Below are positions 49,613 through 57,817 of a stretch of DNA of 64,000 nucleotides, in pieces (the first letter of the stretch is position 1; each line of letters starts with the position of its first letter). Location of the stretch: NCBI RefSeq assembly GCF_021462525.1, contig NZ_JAKEDT010000002.1, positions 27,675 through 91,674 of the forward strand, read 5' to 3'. The stretch is from Thermus caliditerrae. GTDB lineage: Bacteria; Deinococcota; Deinococci; Deinococcales; Thermaceae. The translations under genes were made by a program, and so were the position numbers. Below the pieces are notes generated by a model. That model was not told where the DNA came from and made no database searches. It saw only the letters and a list, made by a program, of their open reading frames with translations.

Positions 49613-50800
49613 CTAGAGGCGGCTCCTCGGGTCCAAAGCGTCCCGGAGGCCGTCGCCCAGGTAGTTGAAGGCCAGCACCGTGATGAAGATCATAAAGCCC
49701 GGAGGCAGGGCCAGCCAGGGCGCGGTGAAGATGTACTCCTGGGCGTTGGTGAGCATGTTGCCCCAAGTAGCCACCGGAGGCTGGATGCCGAAGCCCAAAA
49801 AGGAAAGGGCCGCCTCCACCAGGATGGCCCCGCCGATCTGCAAGGTGGCCTGCACGATGAGGGGGGCGATGGTGTTGGGCACCAGGTGGCGGAACATGAT
49901 GCGGGCGTCCGCGGCCCCCAAAGCCTGGGCGGCGGTGGCGTAGTCCTGCTCCCTCAAGGAGAGGATGTTCCCCCGCACCAGCCTCGCGGTGCCCAGCCAG
50001 CCGAAGAGGACCAGGATGGTGATGATGATGAACACGCTAGCCGCATCCCCAAAGACCCCTTGCGCCCACTGCCCCACCTTCACCCCAGGGTCGCGCAGGA
50101 GGGCGGAGAGCACCAAGAGGAGGGGCAGGGTGGGAATGGTCAGCATGAAGTCAATGAGGCGGCTGATGGCCACGTCCAGGTCCAGGCGGATCTGCCCTTT
50201 AAGGCCGTACCAGGCAGCCCAGAGCACCAAGGCTAGGGTTAGGCCAAAGCCCAGGTAGCTTCCCACGCTCCCCGCCCGCACGCCGTCCTCGGCAAGCGTC
50301 CAGGCGATGGAGAGAACCTGGTACAAAGCCCCATAGTAAAGGAACCAGGAAAGAACCCGCCAGAGGGCAAAGCCCCAGGGGTAAAACCCTTCCCGCTCTC
50401 GCCGTAGGGGGCCAAGGTAAAAGCGCAGGGGCCTGCCGGAGAAGTACCCCGCCAGGGTGCCCATGATGGTCCCCAAAATCACGCTGGAGAAGGCCACGGC
50501 GAAGCCCACCAGTAGGGAGATGCGGGAACCGTAAATGATGCGGGAAAGCACATCCCGGCCCAGGTCGTCCGTGCCCAGGAGGTGCTCCCGGGAAGGGGGG
50601 TTGAAGTAGTACTGCCCCACGTCTTCCCCCGTGGGCTGGGCGGTGGGGTCGTAAGGAGCGATCCAGGGAGCTAGGATGGCCATCAAGATGAGCAACACGA
50701 TGACCACCAGGCCGGCCATGGCCATCCTGTGCCGCTTTAGGCGGCGCCAGAAAAGGCTAGCGAAGGTGCGGGGTTTGGCCTTCACAGCTTGCGTTGCCAT
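49613..50800 (-). CDS. Oligopeptide ABC transporter permease DppC-like, with insertion
   Basis: A 395-residue DppC-family permease. N-terminal FASLFWRRLKRHRMAMAG and HLLGTDDLGRDVLSRIIYGSR are typical, and an EAA loop lies at about ARLVRGNILSLREQDYATAA. Between residues about 121 and 210, the place where DppC goes straight into the ISRLIDFMLTIPTLPL segment, an insertion of about 90 residues carries two extra hydrophobic segments. Typical DppC is about 300 residues. 9-nt gap from dppB-like gene. Confidence 0.87.
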   Translation of the reverse strand: MATQAVKAKPRTFASLFWRRLKRHRMAMAGLVVIVLLILMAILAPWIAPYDPTAQPTGEDVGQYYFNPPSREHLLGTDDLGRDVLSRIIYGSRISLLVGFAVAFSSVILGTIMGTLAGYFSGRPLRFYLGPLRREREGFYPWGFALWRVLSWFLYYGALYQVLSIAWTLAEDGVRAGSVGSYLGFGLTLALVLWAAWYGLKGQIRLDLDVAISRLIDFMLTIPTLPLLLVLSALLRDPGVKVGQWAQGVFGDAASVFIIITILVLFGWLGTARLVRGNILSLREQDYATAAQALGAADARIMFRHLVPNTIAPLIVQATLQIGGAILVEAALSFLGFGIQPPVATWGNMLTNAQEYIFTAPWLALPPGFMIFITVLAFNYLGDGLRDALDPRSRL

Positions 50801-50809
50801 GGTTCACCT

Positions 50810-51820
50810 CTAGCTGTAACGAATGCGGGGGTCCACCACCGCGTAGGCCAGGTCCGCCAACAGATTGAAAAGGGCCGTCATCATGGCCAAGAAGGCCAGA
50901 GCAGCCATGGCCACGTTGTAATCCTTCTCCACCAGGGCGTCAAAGATGGCCCGGCCCATGCCCGGGTAGCTGAAGATGGTTTCGGTAATGGTGGCCCCGC
51001 CCAGGACGCCGGGGATGGCCAGGCCCACCAGGGTCACGATGGGAATGAGGGCGTTCCTGAGGGCGTGCTTGTAAAGCACCACCCGTTCGGAAAGCCCCTT
51101 GGCCCGGGCGGTGCGGATATAGTCCTGGGAGAGGACTTCCAAAAGGGAGGCCCGCATGAACCGGGTCCACTCCGCCATCTGCAGGGAGGAAAGGGCCAGC
51201 ACAGGCAGAATCAAGTGCCACGCCCACTGCCCCAGGAACCCCCAGAGGGTCACGTTGCCCAGACGCACGTCCTCCGGCAGGACCCCCGGCACCCCTCCGG
51301 TGGGAAAGCGAGGGAAGCCTGGGATATGGTCCGGTAGCCAGATGGCGAAGAGGTAAAGCAGCAAGATGCCCAGGAAAAAGACCGGCATGGAAAAACCCAC
51401 GAAGGAGAGGAAGGTGATGGCGTAGTCCGCCAGGGAGTACTGGCGCACCGCCGAGAAGATCCCCACGGGAATGGCGACCACCAAGGCCAGGGTAAGGGCC
51501 AGTCCCGAAAGGATCAGCGTCTTGGGCAGGCGCTGCACGAAGATGTACTCCGCCGCGGGGATGCCGTAGGTGCGGCTATAGCCAAGATCCCCCCGCACCG
51601 CCCGGGAAAGCCACTTGAAGTAGCGGATATGCAGGGGCTGGTCCAGGCCGTAGGCCCGCTTCAAGGCCTCGAACTGCTCGGCGGTCATGCGGGGGTTTTG
51701 CCGCTTCAGTTCCTCCAAAGGATCCCCGGGCTGCAGGGCCAGCAGGGCGTAGATCACCACGCTGGCGGCCAGGAGCAAGGGCACCATCTGCAAAAGCCGA
51801 CGTACCGTGTACGCGAACAC
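50810..51820 (-). CDS. Oligopeptide ABC transporter permease DppB-like
   Basis: A 336-residue DppB-family permease: MFAYTVRRLLQMVPLLLAASVVIY opening broken by a hydrophobic helix, six segments in all, and an EAA loop around YIRTARAKGLSERVVLYKHALRNALIP (split). Forms the pore with the DppC-like protein. The terminator between the binding protein and this gene may lower its expression relative to the binding protein. Confidence 0.93.
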   Translation of the reverse strand: MFAYTVRRLLQMVPLLLAASVVIYALLALQPGDPLEELKRQNPRMTAEQFEALKRAYGLDQPLHIRYFKWLSRAVRGDLGYSRTYGIPAAEYIFVQRLPKTLILSGLALTLALVVAIPVGIFSAVRQYSLADYAITFLSFVGFSMPVFFLGILLLYLFAIWLPDHIPGFPRFPTGGVPGVLPEDVRLGNVTLWGFLGQWAWHLILPVLALSSLQMAEWTRFMRASLLEVLSQDYIRTARAKGLSERVVLYKHALRNALIPIVTLVGLAIPGVLGGATITETIFSYPGMGRAIFDALVEKDYNVAMAALAFLAMMTALFNLLADLAYAVVDPRIRYS

Positions 51821-51851
51821 CTTTGTACCTCCCGTTTATGACACTCAAAAA

Positions 51852-51877
51852 GCCCGCTGGGCCAAAGCCCAGCGGGC
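51852..51877 (-). terminator. Rho-independent terminator between binding protein and permeases
   Basis: On the minus strand a perfect 11-bp stem (GCCCGCTGGGC) with a 4-nt loop, followed by TTTTT. It is 18 nt after the binding protein stop and 31 nt before dppB, so it likely attenuates rather than ends transcription. Confidence 0.85.
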
Positions 51878-51895
51878 CCCACTATACCACCCAGG

Positions 51896-53776
51896 CTACT
51901 TGACGGAAAGAGCGTACTTCGCCTGGTCCCACTTCTTCACGGCCCCGCGGCTGGCCCAGCCGATCTCCCAGGCGTTCCAGCCGGGGTAGCCGTAGCCGCC
52001 GGAGTAGGCGCTGGCCACGTAGTTCACGAGGCCCTGGCGCACCACGTAGGGGTTGGCGCGGAAGTAGAGGGGCAGGGCGGGGAGCTCCTCGGCCCAGATC
52101 TCCTGGGCCCGGGCGAAGAGCTGCTTCCTGCGGTTCTCGTCAAACTCCAGGACGCCCTGGCTGGTCAGGCGGTCAAACTCGTCGTTGCGCCAGCCGCCGA
52201 TGTTCTGGCCCTGGTAGTTGTTCTCCTTGGTGGGCACCAGGATGGCCCCGGTGTTCAGGTTCTTGTACTGGAAGAGGCCACCGTCCTCCTGCAGGCTGGA
52301 GACCCAGGCGAACTCAAACATCCCGGTCCACTTGCACTCGGAAGCCCGCTGGATGTAGTCGTCGGAGAAGACCACGGCGGAGGGAGCGTTGTTGATCTTG
52401 ACGGCTATGCCGATCTTCTTGAGATCCTCGGCGAAGAACTGCTGGGTGCGCTCGCGGATGGCGTTGCCCGCGGTGGTCACGTACTCGATCTCGAAGCGAA
52501 CCGTGCGCCCGCCCACGGTGCGCTGGAGGATGCCATCAGGCCCTTTGCGCCAGCCCATCTGCGCCAGGAGAGCCTCCGCCTTCTTTAGGTCAAACTCGTA
52601 CTTCTTGACGTTGGGGTTGAAGAGGGGGTTGACGGGGGCGATCCAGGTGTGGGCCACGGGCTGCAGGCCGTCAAAGAAGGCCTTCACCAAGCCCTCGCGG
52701 TTCAGGGCATGGAGGATGGCCTGGCGGGTGCGCACATCGTCCAAGCCCAGGTCCTTCACCTGCTGGCAGTTGCTGAACTTGTTGATGTCGATGTGCTCCC
52801 AGATGGCCCCGGGCACGAACCAGATGTCAAAGCGGCCGGGGGCGCGGGAGGTGAGCTGCTTAGAGCGGCCCTGGTCAAAGGTGAGGGCCACGCTGGAGGT
52901 GGCGTCGATGGAACCGCCGATCACCGCCACCAAGAGGGAGTTGGTGTTCTGGATGAAGCGGTAGACCACCTTCTGCACGTACCTGCTCTCCCCGCCTTCC
53001 GGCTTGATGGGGAAGTTGGGGTTCCGCTCCATCTCGATGGAGTTCCCCGGCACCCAGCGCTTCAGCTTGAAGGCACCCGAGTAGACCATGGCTCCCCGGT
53101 TCAGGGCCTGGGGGGTGGCGAACTTGAGGAAGAAGTTGCGGTAGAGCTCGTTGAGCTTCTCCGCGTCCTTGTCGGGGTCCAGGTTGCGGGCCGCCGCCTT
53201 CACCTTCTCCCACTCGGGGCCCATGATGTGCTTGGGGGCGTAGCCGATGGGGGAGCCGTAGGTGCCGCCGTAGGTGTCGTAGTAGTAGGCGGGCTCAAAG
53301 ATCACGGTGAAGTTGCGGGCATCCCGTACCCGGAGCTGGACCCGCTCCCAGTAGTCGGGGTTCAGGACGGGCATGCCCTTGGCCTTGCCCACCTCGTAGT
53401 AGAAGGCCACGTCCTCGGTGGTGATGGGCTTGCCGTCGGACCAGCGGGCGTCTGGGCGGATGGTGAGGTCCATCTCCAGCCGCTTCTTGCCCCCACCGAT
53501 GTCCGTCACCCGCAGGCGCCCGTTCTGCTGGGTGGGCACCTCGGTGGCCAGAACGGGGAAGTTCTGGCTATCCGCGTTGAAACCGATAAAGGGCGCGAAG
53601 AGATAGCCTTCGATCTCGCTCTTGATGGCCTGGTTGGAGATGACGCTTAGGAAGTCCCCCGCCAACACCCTAGGCTCCTGGGAAGCCCCTACGACCAGGC
53701 TGTTGTCCTGGGGACCTGCTAGGGCCAGGCCCAAGGCGGTTAAACCGAGTACAGCCAGCTTGCCTACTTTTCTCAT
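51896..53776 (-). CDS. Oligopeptide ABC transporter substrate-binding protein (family 5)
   Basis: A 626-residue periplasmic or lipid-anchor-free binding protein: signal peptide residues 1-20 (KLAVLGLTALGLALAG), no lipobox Cys. The DppA/OppA-type fold is visible in ITTEDVAFYYEVGKA, RQAILHALNREGLVKAFFDG and the late EFDENRRKQLFARAQEIWAEELP (split). Ligand probably a peptide or sugar oligomer. First gene of the operon; promoter TTGACC/TATAAT upstream. Confidence 0.92.
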   Translation of the reverse strand: MRKVGKLAVLGLTALGLALAGPQDNSLVVGASQEPRVLAGDFLSVISNQAIKSEIEGYLFAPFIGFNADSQNFPVLATEVPTQQNGRLRVTDIGGGKKRLEMDLTIRPDARWSDGKPITTEDVAFYYEVGKAKGMPVLNPDYWERVQLRVRDARNFTVIFEPAYYYDTYGGTYGSPIGYAPKHIMGPEWEKVKAAARNLDPDKDAEKLNELYRNFFLKFATPQALNRGAMVYSGAFKLKRWVPGNSIEMERNPNFPIKPEGGESRYVQKVVYRFIQNTNSLLVAVIGGSIDATSSVALTFDQGRSKQLTSRAPGRFDIWFVPGAIWEHIDINKFSNCQQVKDLGLDDVRTRQAILHALNREGLVKAFFDGLQPVAHTWIAPVNPLFNPNVKKYEFDLKKAEALLAQMGWRKGPDGILQRTVGGRTVRFEIEYVTTAGNAIRERTQQFFAEDLKKIGIAVKINNAPSAVVFSDDYIQRASECKWTGMFEFAWVSSLQEDGGLFQYKNLNTGAILVPTKENNYQGQNIGGWRNDEFDRLTSQGVLEFDENRRKQLFARAQEIWAEELPALPLYFRANPYVVRQGLVNYVASAYSGGYGYPGWNAWEIGWASRGAVKKWDQAKYALSVK

Positions 53777-53822
53777 ACGGCCTCCTTTCGTGGTCGCGGC
53801 ACTATCCTTAGTGGCCGAGGCT

Positions 53823-53850
53823 ATTATACGGCGCCCCCAATGAAGGTCAA
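53823..53850 (-). promoter_or_regulatory. Promoter of oligopeptide ABC operon
   Basis: TTGACC, 16 nt, TATAAT on the minus strand. A small stem CACTA/TAGTG lies in the leader (53800-53813) before the Shine-Dalgarno. Confidence 0.75.
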
Positions 53851-53866
53851 TGGGAAGAAAGCTAAA

Positions 53867-53886
53867 GGGGCCTGAAGCCAGGCCCC
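53867..53886 (-). terminator. Rho-independent terminator after A-type Fe-S carrier gene
   Basis: On the minus strand an 8-bp stem GGGGCCTG/CAGGCCCC with a 4-nt loop, followed by TTTAGCTTTCTT. It separates the carrier gene from the downstream ABC operon promoter. Confidence 0.75.
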
Positions 53887-53908
53887 TCCAGAGCGCCTCT
53901 AGCGCAGA

Positions 53909-54289
53909 TCAGTGACCGCAGGTGCGGGCCTCCCCCTCCTGGTCCTTGGTGCGGAAGGAGTGGCCACAACCGCAGGTGCTGGCGGCGTTGGGGTTGTGCA
54001 CGGTAAACCCGCCGCCCATGAGGCTTTCCATCCAGTCGATCTCCGAGCCCACCAGGTAGGGCAAGGACCTGGGGTCCACCACCAGGCGCACCCCGTGCAT
54101 CTCCACGAGGGTATCCCCCTCGAGCTCCCTTTCATCCACAGCCATGCCGTACTGGAAGCCGGAGCACCCGCCGGACTTGATGTAGACCCGAATGGCCGCA
54201 TGCTCCTTGCCGTAGCGGGCCAGGATCTCCTTGGCCTTCTCCGCCGCCAGAGGGGTGATGCGGATAACCGCTTCCTGCGTTTTTACCAT
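53909..54289 (-). CDS. A-type iron-sulfur carrier (IscA/ErpA family)
   Basis: A 126-residue A-type scaffold. The three canonical cysteines are in SGGCSGFQYG and TCGCGHSF (CxC). An extra Cys/His tail (ARTCGH) follows. It receives or carries Fe-S clusters for client proteins. ATG 54289 is chosen because GGAGG lies 7 nt upstream; the frame opens to 54373. Monocistronic, with a terminator downstream. Confidence 0.92.
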   Translation of the reverse strand: MVKTQEAVIRITPLAAEKAKEILARYGKEHAAIRVYIKSGGCSGFQYGMAVDERELEGDTLVEMHGVRLVVDPRSLPYLVGSEIDWMESLMGGGFTVHNPNAASTCGCGHSFRTKDQEGEARTCGH

Positions 54290-54359
54290 CCCGCAAACCT
54301 CCTTACCCCCCACCTTACCCCATGCAAGGGTAGGGAATGTGAAGCAGGTTCCAGGGGAA

Positions 54360-54365
54360 TAGCAT
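54360..54365 (+). promoter_or_regulatory. -10 box of M24 peptidase gene
   Basis: TAGCAT, 6 nt before ATG 54372. Confidence 0.4.
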
Positions 54366-54371
54366 AAGGGC

Positions 54372-55505
54372 ATGGATCCTCTCCCCCTTCAACGCATCCT
54401 CCAGGAAGAAAGGCTGGATGGCTGGCTCCTTTTTTCATTCGGCAGAAGCAACCCCCTGGCCCTCGAGGCCCTCGGCCTGGTCCAGGTCCACCTCACCCGC
54501 CGCTTCGCCTACTTCATCCCCCGAGAAGGCGAACCCACCCTCCTCTGCCACGCCATAGAGGCCAGCCTTTTTCCTCTCCTTCCGGGAAAGCGGCGCACCT
54601 ACCAGAGCTGGCAGGGCTTCCAGGAGGAACTCGCCCGCCTTCTGCACGGCGCCAGGCGCATCGCCTTGGAGTACGTGCCCGGGGGCATGATCCCCTACCT
54701 CTCCCGGGTGGACGGGGGCACCTTAGACCTCCTGCGGGGGATGGGGCTAGAGCTCGCCTCCTCCTGGCCCCTTCTCCTCACCTTTCAAACCTGGGGGGAG
54801 GAGAAGCTGGGAAGCCACCGCCGCGCGGCGGCAGGCCTGGAGGCAGCCAAAGGGCGGGCCTTGGCCTTCCTGCGGGAACGCCCCAGGGCCATGGAGCGGG
54901 AGGTCCAGGAGGTTCTCGCCCAGGCGCTTTCGGCCCAGGGCCTGGTCTTTGACCACCCGCCCATGGTGGCCTTCGGTGCAAACGCCGCCAACCCTCATCA
55001 CCAACCTGGGGACAAGCGCCTGGAGGAAGGGGAGGTGGCCCTTTTGGACCTCTGGGCCAAGGAGCCGGGTGGAGTCTACGCCGACATCACCTGGATGGCG
55101 GGCCTAAGGGCCTCAGAAGCGGCCCACCGGGCCTTCCAAGCGGTGGCCCGGGCCCGGGATGAGGCCATCCGCTTTGTGGCCCAGACCTACCGGGAAGGCC
55201 GCCACCCCAAAGGGTACGAGGTGGACCGGGTGGCCCGGGGGGTGCTGGAGGCCGCAGGGTACAGGGCTTATGTCCGCCACCGCACCGGGCACAACCTGGG
55301 GGAGGAGGTGCACGGCTCCGGACCCCACCTGGACGACCTGGAAACCCACGACCTCCGCCCCCTGGTGCCGGGGCTGGCCTTCACCGTGGAGCCGGGGCTC
55401 TACCTACCCGGCGAGTTTGGGGTGCGCACCGAGGTGGACGTCTACTTGCGCCCCGAAGGGCCCGAGGTCACCACCCCCCTCCAGCAGGAGATCACCCCCC
55501 TCTAG
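54372..55505 (+). CDS. Xaa-Pro aminopeptidase family (M24) metallopeptidase
   Basis: A 377-residue M24 protein: creatinase-like N-domain (about 1-140) and pita-bread catalytic domain. Metal ligands are seen in [16 protein letters not shown] (two Asp), [13 protein letters not shown] (His), FTVEPGLY (Glu) and a late RTEVDVYL (Glu). It should remove an N-terminal residue before proline or a related group. Leaderless ATG. Ends 35 nt before prs. Confidence 0.88.
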   Translation: MDPLPLQRILQEERLDGWLLFSFGRSNPLALEALGLVQVHLTRRFAYFIPREGEPTLLCHAIEASLFPLLPGKRRTYQSWQGFQEELARLLHGARRIALEYVPGGMIPYLSRVDGGTLDLLRGMGLELASSWPLLLTFQTWGEEKLGSHRRAAAGLEAAKGRALAFLRERPRAMEREVQEVLAQALSAQGLVFDHPPMVAFGANAANPHHQPGDKRLEEGEVALLDLWAKEPGGVYADITWMAGLRASEAAHRAFQAVARARDEAIRFVAQTYREGRHPKGYEVDRVARGVLEAAGYRAYVRHRTGHNLGEEVHGSGPHLDDLETHDLRPLVPGLAFTVEPGLYLPGEFGVRTEVDVYLRPEGPEVTTPLQQEITPL

Positions 55506-55540
55506 GCATACCCCGGGGGCGTGGTATCTTGGGGGACGGC

Positions 55541-56473
55541 ATGGACCGCCCCCTGCTGATCTTTTCCGGCCAGTCCAACCGCCCCCTGGCCCAGGCCATC
55601 GCCGAGGCCCTAGGCCTACCTTTGGGCAAAAGCACCACTTTGCGCTTCGCCAACGACAACCTCTTCGTGCGCTTTGAGGAAAGCCTCCGGGAGGGGGACG
55701 TCTTCATCGTTCAGTCCCTCACCCCTCCGGTGCAGGATCACCTCATGGAGCTCCTGATGATGGTGGACGCCGCCAAGGGGGCCAGCGCCGCCCGGGTCAC
55801 CGCGGTCATCCCCTACTTTTCCTACGCCAGGAGCGACAAGAAGGACGCCCCTCGCATCTCCATCGCTGCCCGGCTTATCGCCGACCTCCTGCAGACCGCC
55901 GGGGCCGACCGGGTGCTCACCATGACCCTGCATTCCCCTCAGGTCCATGGCTTCTTCAAAATCCCTGTGGACCACCTCTCCGCCGAACCCGTGATCGCCA
56001 ATCACTTCGCCACCCGGGTGGACCTGGAGAACGCCGTGGTGGTGGCCCCGGACGCCGGGGACCTCAAGCGGGCCAGCTCCCTGGCCCGCCGCCTGCGCCT
56101 GCCCCTGGCCTTCATCGACAAGGAGCGGGTCTCCGACACCGAGGTGCGGGTGCGGATGCTGGTGGGGGAAGTGGAGGGGAAGACGGCCCTGATCGTGGAC
56201 GACGAGATCTCCACCGCTGGCAGCCTGGTGGAGGCGGTGGAGGCTCTGTTGCAGGCGGGGGCCAAAGAGGTCTACGCCGCCGCCACCCATGGGGTCTACG
56301 TGGGGCCGGCCCTGGAGCGCATCGCCCAAAGCCCGGTCAAGGAGGTGGCCGCTACCGACACCTGTCTGCCCAAGGAAGGCGATAAGCTCAAGACCCTTAC
56401 CGTGGCTCCCCTCTTCGCCGAGGCCATCTGGCGCATCCACCGGGGGGAATCGGTGTCCAGCCTCTTCACCTAA
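55541..56473 (+). CDS. prs: Ribose-phosphate pyrophosphokinase (PRPP synthase) Prs
   Basis: A 310-residue enzyme making PRPP from ribose 5-phosphate and ATP. Characteristic blocks: [18 protein letters not shown] (split), FANDNLFVR, the [12 protein letters not shown] loop and the PRPP-binding [10 protein letters not shown]. The full metal-binding DLHSAQIQGFF equivalent reads [14 protein letters not shown] 55541 has TATCTT 10 nt before it; a TTG at 55529 would add four residues. Confidence 0.94.
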   Translation: MDRPLLIFSGQSNRPLAQAIAEALGLPLGKSTTLRFANDNLFVRFEESLREGDVFIVQSLTPPVQDHLMELLMMVDAAKGASAARVTAVIPYFSYARSDKKDAPRISIAARLIADLLQTAGADRVLTMTLHSPQVHGFFKIPVDHLSAEPVIANHFATRVDLENAVVVAPDAGDLKRASSLARRLRLPLAFIDKERVSDTEVRVRMLVGEVEGKTALIVDDEISTAGSLVEAVEALLQAGAKEVYAAATHGVYVGPALERIAQSPVKEVAATDTCLPKEGDKLKTLTVAPLFAEAIWRIHRGESVSSLFT

Positions 56474-56477
56474 GGCC

Positions 56478-57179
56478 ATGCGCACGGAACGCTTAGAACT
56501 GGCAGGGCTACCCCTCCTGGCCCGGGTCCCCAAGGAGCCGAAGGCCCTCCTGCTGGCCCTGCATGGCCTGCAGGGCTCCAAGGAGCACATCCTCTCCCTC
56601 CTTCCGGGATACGCAGAGGCCGGTTTTCTTCTGCTGGCCTTGGATGCCCCCCGGCACGGGGAGCGGGGGGGGCCACCCCCCTCCTCCAAAAGCCCCCGGT
56701 ACGTGGAGGAGGTGTACCAGGTGGCCCTACGCTTCGCCGAAGAGGCCCAGGAAGTGGCCCGGAAGGCCCAGGCGCGCTTCGGCCTGCCCCTCTTCCTGGC
56801 GGGGGGGAGCCTGGGAGCCTTCGTGGTCCACCTCCTCCTCTCCCGCGGCTTGAGGCCCCAGGCGGCCTTGGCCTTTATCGGCAGTGGCTTCCCCATGAAG
56901 CTGCCCCAGGGGCAGGAGGTCGAGGACCCCGGGGTGCGGGCCCTCTACGAGGAGCCGCCCGCCCTCAAGGGGGAAGCCTATGGCGGGGTGCCCCTTCTGC
57001 ACCTCCACGGCACCAAGGACCTGATCGTGCCCCTAACCCGCATGGAGAAAACGGTGGAGGCCCTGAGGCCCCACTACCCCGAGGGGCGCCTGGCCCGCTT
57101 GGTGGAGGAGGGGGCGGGACACGTCATCACCCCCCTCATGGCCCGGATGGGCCTGGCCTTTTTGCAGGCCTGGCTCTGA
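56478..57179 (+). CDS. Alpha/beta-hydrolase (dienelactone hydrolase-like)
   Basis: A 233-residue alpha/beta-hydrolase. Oxyanion strand LLALHGLQGSKEH, nucleophile elbow GGSLGAF (Ser), an Asp in HLHGTKDLIVPL and catalytic His in EGAGHVI. Resembles YtaP/YjfP-like esterases. Follows prs by 4 nt, so is probably co-transcribed. Substrate unknown. Confidence 0.85.
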   Translation: MRTERLELAGLPLLARVPKEPKALLLALHGLQGSKEHILSLLPGYAEAGFLLLALDAPRHGERGGPPPSSKSPRYVEEVYQVALRFAEEAQEVARKAQARFGLPLFLAGGSLGAFVVHLLLSRGLRPQAALAFIGSGFPMKLPQGQEVEDPGVRALYEEPPALKGEAYGGVPLLHLHGTKDLIVPLTRMEKTVEALRPHYPEGRLARLVEEGAGHVITPLMARMGLAFLQAWL

Positions 57180-57189
57180 GGGGGAAGGG

Positions 57190-57723
57190 ATGCTCCTCCA
57201 GGGACTCAGGGGCTACCGGGGCTACCCGGGGGGCTTCCGAGCCTACCGCAACGCCTTCCCCACGGTGGAACTCTCCTGGTGGCACCGGGTGGGGGATAAG
57301 AGGACCATAAGCCGCCTCCGGTCCCTGGCCCCGGAAGGGTTCCGCTTCAGCGTCTATGGCCACAAGCACCTCACCTTCCTCCCCTCTGGCAAAGAGCGGC
57401 GGAGGTTACGGCGCTTCCTGAGGCGGTTTCGCCTCTTCGGCCCCAAGGCGGGGGCGGTGCGCCTGAAGGTGCCCCAGGACGTGGCCCCGGAGGGCTTCGC
57501 CCGCTGGCTGGACCTCTTGGAGGAAGTCTTAGCCGAGGTGGGCCCGGTTCCCCTGGCCTTTGAAGGGGAAGTGCCCCTGAAGCCCCTCTTGAGGGAACGG
57601 GGGTACGCCCTGGTGAACGAGGCGGGAGGGCCCTTTCTCTACCTGGTGGACCCGGTGGAGGTACCCCAAGAGGGGGAAGGGTACCTCTACCGCACGGCCC
57701 CCAAGGGTGCTTCCGAAGGGTGA
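57190..57723 (+). CDS. DUF72 family protein (short form)
   Basis: A 177-residue DUF72 (YecE-like) TIM-barrel-type protein. The pattern AYRNAFPTVELSWWHRVGDKRTISRLRSLAPEGFRFSVYGHK (spread over two strands) matches the DUF72 opening, but full-length members are 230-290 residues, so part of the barrel is lost or replaced. Function unknown. Starts 10 nt after the hydrolase. Confidence 0.78.
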   Translation: MLLQGLRGYRGYPGGFRAYRNAFPTVELSWWHRVGDKRTISRLRSLAPEGFRFSVYGHKHLTFLPSGKERRRLRRFLRRFRLFGPKAGAVRLKVPQDVAPEGFARWLDLLEEVLAEVGPVPLAFEGEVPLKPLLRERGYALVNEAGGPFLYLVDPVEVPQEGEGYLYRTAPKGASEG

Positions 57724-57744
57724 GGGAGCGCGCACCGGCACGTC

Positions 57745-57773
57745 TTCACAAGCCGCCCCTTCCGCCCTACACT
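57745..57773 (+). promoter_or_regulatory. speA promoter
   Basis: TTCACA, 17 nt, TACACT; leader of about 40 nt with GGAGGG at its end. Confidence 0.6.
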
Positions 57774-57817
57774 CATAGCGGGGGTTGACCCAGATCGGTC
57801 GGCCCGGAGGGCGAAAC

